DNA of 29,671 bases from an uncultured Clostridia bacterium (GCA_937893605.1 CALBGG010000039.1:1-29671); one strand, 5' to 3'; positions 15,241 to 24,046 are shown, counted from the first letter of the stretch. Numbers and translations: made by a program. The notes: generated by a model from the sequence alone, not told the origin.

Positions 15241-17431
15241 CGGCAAGTCTTATCCTCAGCGCGCTGTAGCGGCGCGATTGCTTGTGATTATCTATCATGC
15301 GATGAGCAACATTATCGTCTCCCACCATAATGAGAAGCTCCTTTGCCCGCGTAACGGCGGTGTACAGCACGCCGCGCGTCAAAAGCATCTGCGCGACGGG
15401 ATTGAGAGAGAGTATTACGGCTCTATATTCGCTGCCCTGAGATTTGTGCACCGTCAGCGCCCACGCGTGCTCAAGTTCGTTGAGCATCTCAAAACCGTAT
15501 AGGGCAATTTTATCATCATAATCGACCCTTAAATACTCCGAGGCCGTGTCGATCTCGATTATCGTTCCGATATCGCCGTTATAAACGCCCATACCGCTCT
15601 TGCCGAGCTTGTCCTTCCATGCGATATCGTAGTTGTTTTTTATCTGAATGACTCTGTCACCGACACGAAAAACCATTTCGCCGAAAAGCTTTTCCTTTTT
15701 CTTTTCATCGGGCGGATTGAGCGCCGCCTGAAGTCGTTTATTGAGATTTACCGTACCAGTTTCGCCCTTTCGGCTCGGCGAGAGCACCTGTATCTGATTT
15801 GAGGGTATATTCATTTTTTCCGGCAGGCGCTTTTTGCACAGCTCGACTATTGTTTCGACGCAGGAGGCCCCCTGCATTCTGCGCAGGCGGAAAAAATCGC
15901 CGCTGTTTTCGTTAAAATCGGGGTGCTCTCCCCTGTTTATCATGTGTGCGTTGCGCACGATGCGGCTGTCGGCCTTCTGGCGGAATATCTCCGTAAGGCG
16001 CACCGTCGGCACAACGCCGCTGCGGATTATATCCGAAAAAACGTTGCCGGGGCCTACCGAAGGAAGCTGATCGGCATCGCCCACAAGCAGAATGCGGCAA
16101 TCGGACTTGAGCGCCTTGAGTATGGCATGCATAAGCGTTATGTCAACCATCGAGCACTCATCGATTATAAGTGCGTCGCAGGCGAGCTTATCCTCCTCAT
16201 CCTTTCCGAACACGACAGTTTCGCCGTCCTCTGACATTTTTGCGCCCAGCATGCGATGGATTGTCGATGCCTCCATGCCGCACAGCTCGCTCATGCGCTT
16301 TGCGGCGCGGCCGGTCGGAGCGGCAAGGTATGTTTCGAGCTCAAGTTCATCATACAGAGCGAGCACAGCCTTGAGTATCGTGGTTTTTCCGGTGCCGGGT
16401 CCGCCGGTTATGACAAGCATACGGTTCTGAGCCGCAAGGGCTATTGCCTCGCGCTGCATGGGGGCGTATTCTATATTATTCGCGGCCTCGAGGCGCGAGA
16501 TGATAGATGTTATGTCAACCTTTCTCTCATCTTTCGCTCTGCACGTTGCTTTAATTCTGTTTGCCGTGTATGTCTCGGCCTCATAGAGCGGTGCAAGGTA
16601 GCAGGCATCAAGTCCCGCAACTGTGCAGCAAACGATCTCGCCCGTTTCGGCAAGTTTATCGACCGCGTCCTCGGCAATCTCCTGCGAAACGCCTATAAGC
16701 TGTGAGGTAGCCATTGTGAGCTTTCCGCGGGGAATGAAGCAGTGACCGTTTCCGGAATTGTGTACAAGCTCAAATACAACGGCGGCGCATACGCGATTTA
16801 AGCTGTCGCCGTCAAGACCGAGCGCCAAAGCAAGGGAGTCTGCCTCGGCAAAGCTTGCTCCGATATGTGAAGATGCAAGTATGTACGGGTTTTCGTGCAC
16901 GACCTCTATGGCAGAGTTGCCATAAAACTTGAACATGCGCAGGGCGAATATCGGCTGGATACCGTATGAGCACAAAAACTCCGTAAGGCGGCGCACTCCG
17001 GCCTGTTTTTTAAAGCCCGCGCTTATGTCCTTTGCCTTTGCGCTGCTGATACCCTTGATCCCGGCAAGCTTTTCCGGCTGCATTTCAAGGACATCCAGCG
17101 CCTTGTCGCCGAAGCGGTCGACAATAAGCGCTGCCGTTGCGGGACCTACGCCGCGTACCGTGCCGCCGGCAAGATACTCGTAAATTGCCTCGGCCGAGGT
17201 CGGCAGCAGGCGGCTGCACTGCTCGATCTTGAACTGTCTGCCGTGCTGGGCGTGGGTCATCCATGAGCCCTCGGCCGAGATCATCTCGCCCGGCGCTATA
17301 TATGGCAGACATCCGACCGCCGTTACGTTCTCGCCGCTGTCAAGCTCGAGCTTCACAACGCCGTAGCCGTTCTCGTCGTTTCTGAATATAACGGTTGAGA
17401 CTGTTCCGTTAATTTCGCTTAGTTCCTGCAT
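15227..17431 (-). CDS. recD2: ATP-dependent RecD-like DNA helicase RecD2
   Basis: 5'-3' SF1B helicase of bacteria lacking RecBC, used in repair and replication-fork upkeep. The N-terminus (about 5-80) is an OB-like domain (GTVSTVIFRNDENGYGVVKL), followed by helix-hairpin-helix segments (RGVGPATAALIV, LAGIKGISSAKAKDI). The helicase core has Walker A GGPGTGKT (about 343-350), DECSMVD (motif II), GDADQLPSVGPG (motif III) and VHKSQGSEY near the C-terminus. It has 734 residues from the ATG at 17431; an in-frame TTG at 17437 is spaced 6 bp from AGAGG and is a real alternative. The length and N-terminal extension separate it from RecD of RecBCD. Its start overlaps the upstream membrane-protein gene. 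Confidence 0.95.
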   Translation of the reverse strand: MQELSEINGTVSTVIFRNDENGYGVVKLELDSGENVTAVGCLPYIAPGEMISAEGSWMTHAQHGRQFKIEQCSRLLPTSAEAIYEYLAGGTVRGVGPATAALIVDRFGDKALDVLEMQPEKLAGIKGISSAKAKDISAGFKKQAGVRRLTEFLCSYGIQPIFALRMFKFYGNSAIEVVHENPYILASSHIGASFAEADSLALALGLDGDSLNRVCAAVVFELVHNSGNGHCFIPRGKLTMATSQLIGVSQEIAEDAVDKLAETGEIVCCTVAGLDACYLAPLYEAETYTANRIKATCRAKDERKVDITSIISRLEAANNIEYAPMQREAIALAAQNRMLVITGGPGTGKTTILKAVLALYDELELETYLAAPTGRAAKRMSELCGMEASTIHRMLGAKMSEDGETVVFGKDEEDKLACDALIIDECSMVDITLMHAILKALKSDCRILLVGDADQLPSVGPGNVFSDIIRSGVVPTVRLTEIFRQKADSRIVRNAHMINRGEHPDFNENSGDFFRLRRMQGASCVETIVELCKKRLPEKMNIPSNQIQVLSPSRKGETGTVNLNKRLQAALNPPDEKKKEKLFGEMVFRVGDRVIQIKNNYDIAWKDKLGKSGMGVYNGDIGTIIEIDTASEYLRVDYDDKIALYGFEMLNELEHAWALTVHKSQGSEYRAVILSLNPVAQMLLTRGVLYTAVTRAKELLIMVGDDNVAHRMIDNHKQSRRYSALRIRLADENS

Positions 17432-17744
17432 CGTCAAGTAATTCCTCTGTAAAGTTTATGCATCTGTACTGTGCGGCAAAGCGCCGCAGAATGCTGCGCG
17501 TTTCGCCGTCAATATCCCTTGCGTAAATTGCAATTTCCGCACGGAGCGTTCCGTTTTCCCTAAGCCATATAAGACTGCGCAGCGTGTACTCCATAGCCGG
17601 TTCTGCGCCATGGACGTTGAGAATTATGTCCGCATCGGTGTTTTTCCCGATCCTCACCGGAGTGAGCAGCAGCCCCTTCACCGACCATATGATAAGCCAA
17701 ATCACAGCCGCCGCGGCGAAACCCGCGGCAATATATACTGTCAT
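17409..17744 (-). CDS. Small membrane protein of unknown function between uvrA and recD2
   Basis: 111 residues, not assigned to a family. Residues about 4-26 form one strong hydrophobic segment (AAGFAAAAVIWLIIWSVKG), followed by a mixed alpha/beta-looking cytoplasmic or extracellular domain with a VRIGKNTDADIILNVHG segment and RSILRRFAAQYRCINF near the end. A very good GGGAGGGG ribosome site precedes ATG 17744, and the stop overlaps the recD2 start by 23-29 bp, so it is a real gene translated with recD2. Its position between two DNA repair genes does not prove a repair role. Confidence 0.75.
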   Translation of the reverse strand: MTVYIAAGFAAAAVIWLIIWSVKGLLLTPVRIGKNTDADIILNVHGAEPAMEYTLRSLIWLRENGTLRAEIAIYARDIDGETRSILRRFAAQYRCINFTEELLDDAGTKRN

Positions 17745-17788
17745 GCGATCCCCTCCCGTATCATTTTACGAGAGAGGGCGCGTAATTG

Positions 17789-20620
17789 TTAAAGCATCTT
17801 TTTGAGGAACTGTCCGGTGTAGCTTTCCCCGCACGCGGCACACTCCTCGGGAGTTCCGGCAAAGACGAGCGTTCCGCCGCCGTCGCCGCCCTCCGGTCCG
17901 AGGTCGATTATATAGTCGGCGGTTTTTATAACGTCGAGATTGTGCTCGATTATAACAACGGTGTTTCCCGCGTCGGCAAGCTTATCAATTATGCTCAAAA
18001 GCTTATGCACGTCGGCCATATGCAGACCGGTCGTGGGCTCATCGAGGATATAAACCGTCGAGCCCGTGCTGCGGCGCGAGAGCTCTGCTGCAAGCTTCAC
18101 CCGCTGCGCCTCGCCGCCGGACAGCGTCGTGCTCGACTGGCCGAGCTGGACATAGCCGAGGCCGACCTCATAGAGCGTATCGAGCTTTGCCTTGAGCTTC
18201 GGGAGGTTTTCAAAGAAGGTGCAGGCCTCTTCGACCGTCATGTTGAGAACATCGCTTATATTCTTTCCCTTGTAGCGCACCCCGAGCGTTTCGCGGTTGT
18301 AACGCTTGCCCTTGCACACATCGCAGGGAACATACACATCCGGCAGAAAGTGCATCTCGATCTTCTGCACGCCGTCGCCCTTGCAGGCCTCGCATCTGCC
18401 GCCCTTGACGTTAAAGGAAAATCGGCCTGAGTTATAGCCGCGCAGGCGCGCATCCTCGGTTGAGGCGAACAGCTCGCGGATATCGTTAAACAGCCCGGTA
18501 TACGTCGCCGGGTTTGAACGCGGCGTTCTTCCGATTGGGCTCTGGTCGATATCAATGACCTTGTCGATATCTTCAATGCCGCTTATTCCGGCGCATTTGC
18601 CGGGCTTCACCTTGGCACGGTTTTTCTTCAGAGCAAGGGTCTTGTACAGTATCTCGTTGACAAGGCTCGATTTGCCGCTGCCGGAAACGCCGGTCACGCA
18701 GGTTATTACGCCCTTTGGAATATCGATGTCTATATTCTTCAGATTGTGCTCTACCGCACCGTGGATGCGTATAAAGCCTTTATCGGCCTTACGGCGCTCG
18801 GCCGGCACCGGTATCCTGCGTTTGCCGCTGAGATACTGGCCTGTCAGCGACTCCGGGCAGGCGCAGATATCCTCAACCGAGCCCGCCGCCACGACATTGC
18901 CGCCGTGCACACCCGCTCCGGGGCCGATATCGACTATATAGTCTGCCGCGCGCATAGTGTCCTCATCGTGCTCAACGACAATTAGCGTGTTGCCGAGGTC
19001 ACGCAGATCCATAAGAGTTTTCAGTAGCTTTTCGTTATCGCGCTGGTGAAGGCCGATGCTCGGCTCATCAAGGATATACAAAACACCAGTGAGCGATGCG
19101 CCTATCTGCGTTGCAAGCCTGATCCTCTGGCTTTCGCCGCCCGAGAGCGTCGCCGCGCCGCGGGAAAGGCTCAGATATTGCAGGCCGACGTTTTTCAGGA
19201 AGCCGAGGCGATCTTTAATTTCTTTAATTATTCTGTCGGCGATGATATGCTCTTTTTCGCTCATCTCCAGGCTGTCGACAAAGTCTATAGCCTCAATAAC
19301 GGACATATCGCCCATGCGTGCGATATTTATACCTCCGACTGTAACGGCAAGCGCTTCCTTTCTCAGGCGCTGGCCGCGGCACTCGGGGCATGTTACTTCT
19401 GACATGCACTCTTCAATCTCGGCACGCATGGCCGGGCTCTGAGTCTCAAAATACCGACGCTCGAGGTTTTTGCATATACCCTCGAACGGGCGCGAAAATT
19501 TGCCGGCAAAGGAACTGTTTTTCCGCTCGCGCTCATAGCTGAGGTCCAGCTTTTCGCCCTTGCTGCCGTAAAGCAGAATATCCTTAACTCCGTCGGGCAG
19601 CTCGGAAATCGGCGTATCAAGCGTGAAGCCGTATTTCTCGGCAAGAGCTTTGTAGTACATGGCCGCGATTGAATCAGCGCCTGAGCCCCAGCCGGTGGCC
19701 TTTATAGCTCCGCCGTTTATGCTCAGGCTGTCGTCGGGGATTATGAGATCGGGATCGACGAGCAGCTGCATGCCCAAGCCGTCACACTTGGGGCATGCAC
19801 CGTAGGGCGTGTTGAACGAAAACATGCGCGGCGTAAGCTCCTCGATGGATATGCCGCAGTCTGGGCAGGCATAGTTCTGCGAAAACAGTATCTGGCGGTT
19901 CTCACTGACGATATCGGCAATAACGAGCCCTCCCGCGAGCGAGGCTGCCGTCTCAACAGAGTCGGCCAGGCGGCGCATGATGCCTTCTTTAATTACAACG
20001 CGGTCGACCACGACCTCGATAGTGTGCTTTTTGTTTTTATCAAGTTTTATATCTTCGGACAGCTCATACATGCTGCCGTCAACGCGCACACGGACATAGC
20101 CCGAGCGGCGGGCGTCCTCGAACACCTTTACGTACTCGCCCTTTCGGGCGCGAACAACGGGTGCTAGAATCATGAGCTTTGTTCCCTCCGGCAGGAGCAT
20201 GAGTCGGTCAATTATCTGATCTATCGTCTGCTGCTTTATCTCCTTGCCGCATTTGGGGCAGTGCGGCTTGCCTATGTGCGCCCACAGAAGACGCATATAG
20301 TCATATATTTCCGTTACCGTACCGACTGTCGAGCGCGGATTGCGCGAACCGGTCTTTTGATCTATGGATATCGCCGGAGAAAGCCCCTGAATGTAATCAA
20401 GGTCGGGTTTTTCCATTTGGCCGAGAAACTGCCTTGCGTAGGACGAAAGACTCTCGACATAGCGGCGCTGCCCCTCGGCATATATTGTATCAAATGCAAG
20501 GCTCGATTTGCCGCTTCCGGATACGCCCGTCATTACTACGAGCTTATTTCTCGGTATTTTTATATCAATATTTTTGAGGTTATTGGCTCTTGCGCCCTTT
20601 ATCTTAATATAATCAGTCAT
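17789..20620 (-). CDS. uvrA: Excinuclease ABC subunit A
   Basis: DNA-damage recognition ATPase of nucleotide excision repair, acting as a dimer with UvrB. The 943 residues carry two ABC modules: Walker A GVSGSGKSS near residue 34 and again near 640, and signature LSGGESQRIRLA and LSGGEAQRVKLA. Zinc-binding Cys pairs appear at CPKCGKEI, CPDCGISIEE/CPKCDGLG and CEACKGDG/CDVCKGKR. ATG 20620 is preferred over the in-frame GTG at 20626; the ribosome site is weak (AAGTGAG), and the start overlaps the ybaK stop by 8 bp, which suggests translational coupling. uvrB and uvrC are not in the window. Confidence 0.98.
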   Translation of the reverse strand: MTDYIKIKGARANNLKNIDIKIPRNKLVVMTGVSGSGKSSLAFDTIYAEGQRRYVESLSSYARQFLGQMEKPDLDYIQGLSPAISIDQKTGSRNPRSTVGTVTEIYDYMRLLWAHIGKPHCPKCGKEIKQQTIDQIIDRLMLLPEGTKLMILAPVVRARKGEYVKVFEDARRSGYVRVRVDGSMYELSEDIKLDKNKKHTIEVVVDRVVIKEGIMRRLADSVETAASLAGGLVIADIVSENRQILFSQNYACPDCGISIEELTPRMFSFNTPYGACPKCDGLGMQLLVDPDLIIPDDSLSINGGAIKATGWGSGADSIAAMYYKALAEKYGFTLDTPISELPDGVKDILLYGSKGEKLDLSYERERKNSSFAGKFSRPFEGICKNLERRYFETQSPAMRAEIEECMSEVTCPECRGQRLRKEALAVTVGGINIARMGDMSVIEAIDFVDSLEMSEKEHIIADRIIKEIKDRLGFLKNVGLQYLSLSRGAATLSGGESQRIRLATQIGASLTGVLYILDEPSIGLHQRDNEKLLKTLMDLRDLGNTLIVVEHDEDTMRAADYIVDIGPGAGVHGGNVVAAGSVEDICACPESLTGQYLSGKRRIPVPAERRKADKGFIRIHGAVEHNLKNIDIDIPKGVITCVTGVSGSGKSSLVNEILYKTLALKKNRAKVKPGKCAGISGIEDIDKVIDIDQSPIGRTPRSNPATYTGLFNDIRELFASTEDARLRGYNSGRFSFNVKGGRCEACKGDGVQKIEMHFLPDVYVPCDVCKGKRYNRETLGVRYKGKNISDVLNMTVEEACTFFENLPKLKAKLDTLYEVGLGYVQLGQSSTTLSGGEAQRVKLAAELSRRSTGSTVYILDEPTTGLHMADVHKLLSIIDKLADAGNTVVIIEHNLDVIKTADYIIDLGPEGGDGGGTLVFAGTPEECAACGESYTGQFLKKML

Positions 20621-21098
20621 TCTCACTTACTAGATCAGCGAATTTTGCGCGCACGAGGCTTGCAAGGTCGTTCGGGTTGAGCACGACCTGATAGCCTATC
20701 TTGCCCGCACTGACCATGACGGTAGTCTTATCCTGTGCGCTTATATCTATAAAGGTCTTGTATTGCTTCTTCATTCCTATCGGTGAGCAGCCTCCGCGAA
20801 TATAGCCTGTCAGCGCGTTTATCTCGCTGACATGGATCATGGCTATAGATTTCTCTCCCGCCGCCTTTGCAGCCTTTTTGAGGTCGAGCTCGCCCGTCAC
20901 GGGAACATCAAAAACATATATGCTCTTGCTCGCGCCGCGGGCAACAAGCGTTTTGAATACCTGCGAAGGATCCTGACCGCATATCTCCGCAACGGTAACT
21001 CCGTCGACGGCCTCGTCACCATGCGGATATTCATGCGCAGTATACTTTATCTTCTTCTGCTCAAGCAGACGCATAACGTTGGTTTTCTGATCTTTCAT
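20613..21098 (-). CDS. ybaK: Cys-tRNA(Pro)/Cys-tRNA(Cys) deacylase YbaK-like
   Basis: Trans-editing enzyme that hydrolyses mischarged Cys-tRNA(Pro). The 161 residues show the YbaK/ProX fold: TAHEYPHG near the start, FKTLVARG with the conserved Lys, and TGYIRGGCSPIGMKK. ATG 21098 has GGGAG 8 bp upstream and is preferred over the GTG at 21107. It is the first gene of the operon, 34 bp downstream of the -10 element of a near-consensus promoter. EbsC is a synonym used for the family in Gram-positives. Confidence 0.92.
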   Translation of the reverse strand: MKDQKTNVMRLLEQKKIKYTAHEYPHGDEAVDGVTVAEICGQDPSQVFKTLVARGASKSIYVFDVPVTGELDLKKAAKAAGEKSIAMIHVSEINALTGYIRGGCSPIGMKKQYKTFIDISAQDKTTVMVSAGKIGYQVVLNPNDLASLVRAKFADLVSEND

Positions 21099-21131
21099 TA
21101 TTCTCACTCCCGATGCTGTGCATAATAGGAT

Positions 21132-21160
21132 ATTATATCTCGAAATGCATCAGCTTTCAA
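21132..21160 (-). promoter_or_regulatory. Promoter of the ybaK-uvrA-recD2-comF-mreB operon
   Basis: Minus strand -35 TTGAAA (21160-21155), 17-bp spacer, -10 TATAAT (21137-21132): 5/6 and 6/6 to the consensus. It lies between the tetR terminator and the ybaK ATG and gives a leader of about 27 nt. No SOS box is seen. Confidence 0.78.
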
Positions 21161-21163
21161 CAG

Positions 21164-21195
21164 AAAAAGGACTTCCGAACGAGTCCGGAAGTCCG
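21164..21195 (-). terminator. Rho-independent terminator after the TetR gene
   Basis: 9-bp stem GGACTTCCG / CGGAAGTCC with an 8-nt loop; on the minus strand it runs into TTTTTC. It lies 15 bp after the stop of the TetR-type gene. Confidence 0.88.
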
Positions 21196-21209
21196 AATTT
21201 TCAGTTTGT

Positions 21210-21767
21210 TTAATCTTTTTGGAATCTTGCCAGCAAGTTTTCCGTGCTGCCGTCAAGGATTTTGATATAACGCTCGGTATCGTGGGCATCGAGCTGCGGC
21301 ATGCCCATATCAAACCACTGGGATATCCATCCGATGGCGGCATTGACATAGAACTCGCACACAAACTCCAGATCCGACCACTCGATATTCTTGCCCTCTG
21401 CGCAGATTACGGCAAAGCTGTGAACGCAGTAATGCAGGCGTCCCTTGAAATATCTGAGAAGATAGGAACGATTCTGCGAATTAAAGATATTAAGAACAAA
21501 TGTGCGGTTATCCATGAGATACTGAAACCACTCCATAACGTTCTCTCGCCATTTATCATAGAGTATCTCATGCGGGAGCGCCTTGTTGGTATCCTCCTCG
21601 AACACCCACTCAAGAAGATCATAAACATCATCAAAATGATAGTAGAAGGTCTGACGATTTACACCGCACTCTTCAACAAGATCTTTTACCGTTATCTTAT
21701 TGATGGGCTTTAACGACAGCATTTTCTTCAAAGCATTGCCAAGGGCTTCTTTTGTTGAGCTCGCCAT
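21210..21767 (-). CDS. TetR/AcrR-family transcriptional regulator
   Basis: 185 residues. The N-terminal helix-turn-helix covers about 8-52, with INKITVKDLVEECGVNRQTFYYHFDD (the recognition helix ends in TFYYHF, typical of TetR). The C-terminal ligand domain ends in a long helix with WISQWFDMGMP, resembling the DhaS-type TetR C-terminal domain. ATG 21767 follows GGAGGTAATAC. It diverges from gluQ across 153 bp of AT-rich DNA with short inverted repeats, so it may control itself, gluQ or a distant target. No ligand or efflux gene is adjacent to suggest the inducer. Confidence 0.88.
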   Translation of the reverse strand: MASSTKEALGNALKKMLSLKPINKITVKDLVEECGVNRQTFYYHFDDVYDLLEWVFEEDTNKALPHEILYDKWRENVMEWFQYLMDNRTFVLNIFNSQNRSYLLRYFKGRLHYCVHSFAVICAEGKNIEWSDLEFVCEFYVNAAIGWISQWFDMGMPQLDAHDTERYIKILDGSTENLLARFQKD

Positions 21768-21920
21768 TAGTATTACCTCCTTCTGTACAGCATCTTATAT
21801 GCTATATTATTTATTTGATAACACTATATCACATGTTCAGAAAAAAAGATAGATAAATATTTATTTTTTTGTCGAAATGTGCTTATATATAAATACTAAT
21901 CATCACTCAGGGGCTTTGTT
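21768..21920. other. AT-rich divergent intergenic region, TetR gene / gluQ
   Basis: Holds the tetR ribosome site (21771-21780), a short inverted repeat AGCAT-CTTAT-ATGCT (21787-21801) and TGATA-ACACTA-TATCA (about 21821-21836). Both are possible TetR-type operators, but neither is strong. Several TATA-like strings occur, with no clearly best promoter in either direction. Confidence 0.3.
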
Positions 21921-22844
21921 ATGTACAAACACCACTCTGAAATCGGCAGATTTGCTCCGAGTCCGAGCGGTCAGCTGCATATTGGGAACCTGGCCTCCTG
22001 CCTTTTGGCATGGCTTGACGCACGTAGTGCAGGCGGTAAGCTGATTTTCCGCATGGAGGATCTTGACCCGGAGCGCAGCAGAAAAGATAGCGAAGGCAGC
22101 ATTGTACGCACGCTCAAAGCACTCGGCCTCGGCTGGGACGAGGGTTACCCCGACGCGGGGTACTCGCAGAGCGAACGCCGAGAAAAATACGACGAGGCGT
22201 TTGAGCTTCTTCTGCGCCGTGACCTTCTCTACCCATGCTATTGCAGCCGCAGTGAGCGTCTTGCCGCCTCCGCTCCGCACCCGGGAGAGAAGCGGAACGA
22301 TCCGGGCTGCAAGTGCAGACATCTTTCAGCTCTCCAGCGCCGTGAGTTAGATAAAAGCGGACGTAAAGCCGCATGGAAGATAAAAGTTCCGGATAAAACC
22401 GTGAGATTCCTCGACGGGCATTACGGCGAATTCTCAGAAAACCTTGCAGATTCGGGCGATTTTATTATAAAGCGCTCCGACGGAGTTTATGCATATCAGC
22501 TGGCGGTTTCCTTTGACGATATGGATATGGGCATAACACGCGTCGTGCGCGGGCGCGACCTTTTGACATCGACAGCAAAGCAAATTTGGCTTATCCAAAC
22601 GCTCGGCGGAGATGTACCGCAATATTATCACGCACCGCTCATAGTCGGCGCTGACGGCCGGAAGCTTTCCAAGCGCTACGGTGATCTGAGCGCCGAGGCG
22701 CTGCTTTGCGAACATTCTCCCGAGGAGCTAATCGGTCAGCTTGCCGGACTTCTCGGCATATCCGGCGGCAAACCCGAAAGTGCATCTGAGCTTTTGGAGC
22801 ATTTCGATTGGGCAAATGTCAAAAAGAACGATATCATGATGTAA
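21921..22844 (+). CDS. gluQ: Glutamyl-Q tRNA(Asp) synthetase (GluQRS)
   Basis: Paralogue of glutamyl-tRNA synthetase lacking the anticodon-binding part; attaches glutamate to the queuosine in the anticodon of tRNA(Asp). It has 307 residues against about 470-490 for GltX. Visible motifs are RFAPSPSGQLHIGN (class I HIGH-type, HIGN at 20-23), KLSKR (248-252, KMSKS equivalent) and zinc-ligand Cys at 106 and 108, with C130 and C132 as the second pair. ATG 21921 is preceded by AGGGG. A truncated GltX is a less likely reading because the ends are clean. It implies that the organism makes or salvages queuosine. Converges with the phosphatase gene at a shared terminator. Confidence 0.9.
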   Translation: MYKHHSEIGRFAPSPSGQLHIGNLASCLLAWLDARSAGGKLIFRMEDLDPERSRKDSEGSIVRTLKALGLGWDEGYPDAGYSQSERREKYDEAFELLLRRDLLYPCYCSRSERLAASAPHPGEKRNDPGCKCRHLSALQRRELDKSGRKAAWKIKVPDKTVRFLDGHYGEFSENLADSGDFIIKRSDGVYAYQLAVSFDDMDMGITRVVRGRDLLTSTAKQIWLIQTLGGDVPQYYHAPLIVGADGRKLSKRYGDLSAEALLCEHSPEELIGQLAGLLGISGGKPESASELLEHFDWANVKKNDIMM

Positions 22845-22845
22845 T

Positions 22846-22871
22846 AAACGGCTCTGTGCGAGAGCCGTTTT
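22846..22871. terminator. Bidirectional terminator between gluQ and the phosphatase gene
   Basis: 10-bp stem AAACGGCTCT / AGAGCCGTTT with a GTGCG loop, starting right after the gluQ stop and ending 5 bp before the stop of the converging phosphatase gene. T4 follows on the + strand; the minus-strand run is shorter (TTTATTAC). Confidence 0.85.
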
Positions 22872-22876
22872 GTCGT

Positions 22877-24046
22877 TCAGAAATCAAGAATTTTCACGCG
22901 TTTACCCATCTTCTGCAGATTATTTGAAAGCTGTTTGAGTATCTGCATTTTTACGTTAAAATTAATGGGCAGTCCGTCGTGCGCGGGGTTTGCAGCATGA
23001 CCGATGAACATATTTATGTCCGTTGCGTCCTCAAAAAGCATGCGTGCGGCAAGAGACGCCCCGTCTTTCTTATAGCACCACTTTTCAAAGCTGCGGTTAT
23101 CCTTGACATAGGCTTTGGCGTAATCCAAAATACGGTCAACTGTTATGATGCCCTCCGTAACGAGGTCGACGCCCTGAATATGCGATATGGGCGGTATGTC
23201 CGAATCAGGAGAATTGTATTCTGTCTGTACCGTCGTATGCAGATACTCCGCCGCGATCTTTGAGGTCGTGCCGCCACAGACGATATGCTTTCCCTCCTTG
23301 GCGAAAAACAAAGCCATCATACGGTGGTTATCACTTATATTCTCAGGGGGGCCGACAGCTATATTGACCGTTTGGCGCTGGCGTATCTTAACTATGCACG
23401 CAGTTGCGTCGTCAAAGGGCTTGCCGCCGTAGAGTTTATTCGTCTCCTCCATTAGGAGGTTCATGAGAACATTTGATGTGAGGCCGGATTCGCTGAGCGG
23501 CTCCATGAATTTTGCTATCGCTTCCCTGTCCCACGACTGATTAAGCACACCATTGTCGCTGGCGTACAGCATACCGTCCGACAGGGCGATGAACAGATCT
23601 CCGTCTGCAAGGTCAATGCTCGAGCGGTATATGGTCTTCTCCCCTATTTTCATGGTTGAAAGCGGCAGCTCGTCCTGAACGCCGTTGCGGATAACGATAA
23701 CATTGGGGTTCTCATACTGGATTATATCCGCGTGGGCATTGTTTTCGAGCTTGATTATCGTAAAAGTTGAAAAGGCCGTTTTCCGCTCGGAGCATATGGG
23801 CAGCGTATCGGCGATCGTCTCAACCGCATCGCGGATATCAAGCCCCGCGGCGAGCATTGTTGATATTATCGTTGATGTGAGCGTTGACAGTATGCTCGCC
23901 TTAACTCCGCTGCCGAGTCCGTCGGCAAGGACGACGATAGTAGAATCATCATTTTCTACGATCTCGACGTGGTCTCCGCACAGCTGCTCGCCGTCGTGGT
24001 TAAGGCTCATATACGCTATCTCGCTGCAAAGATTATTCTTCTTCAA
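22877..24046 (-). CDS. SpoIIE-family PP2C-type serine phosphatase
   Basis: Predicted Ser/Thr phosphatase, probably acting on an anti-sigma-factor-antagonist-like partner. It has 389 residues. The PP2C/SpoIIE domain (about 8-222) shows GDHVEIV, ADGLGSG (D42-G43), ALSDGM (D157-G158) and DDATACIV (D212-D213), the acidic metal-binding residues. Residues about 225-389 are a separate C-terminal domain with CGGTTSKIAAEYL and GVDLVTEGIITVDRIL, which I cannot assign. Start TTG 24046 lies 10 bp after GGAG and overlaps the hydrogenase gene by 14 bp; the next ATG (24010) would cut the conserved start. Closely coupled to the sensory hydrogenase, which suggests it is that sensor's output. Not SpoIIE itself: it has no ten-helix membrane part. 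Confidence 0.85.
   Translation of the reverse strand: MKKNNLCSEIAYMSLNHDGEQLCGDHVEIVENDDSTIVVLADGLGSGVKASILSTLTSTIISTMLAAGLDIRDAVETIADTLPICSERKTAFSTFTIIKLENNAHADIIQYENPNVIVIRNGVQDELPLSTMKIGEKTIYRSSIDLADGDLFIALSDGMLYASDNGVLNQSWDREAIAKFMEPLSESGLTSNVLMNLLMEETNKLYGGKPFDDATACIVKIRQRQTVNIAVGPPENISDNHRMMALFFAKEGKHIVCGGTTSKIAAEYLHTTVQTEYNSPDSDIPPISHIQGVDLVTEGIITVDRILDYAKAYVKDNRSFEKWCYKKDGASLAARMLFEDATDINMFIGHAANPAHDGLPINFNVKMQILKQLSNNLQKMGKRVKILDF

Noticed and set aside
21132..21160. LexA/SOS box before the uvrA operon
   Set aside because: The region contains a near-consensus promoter, but no GAACNNNNGTTC-like site was found.
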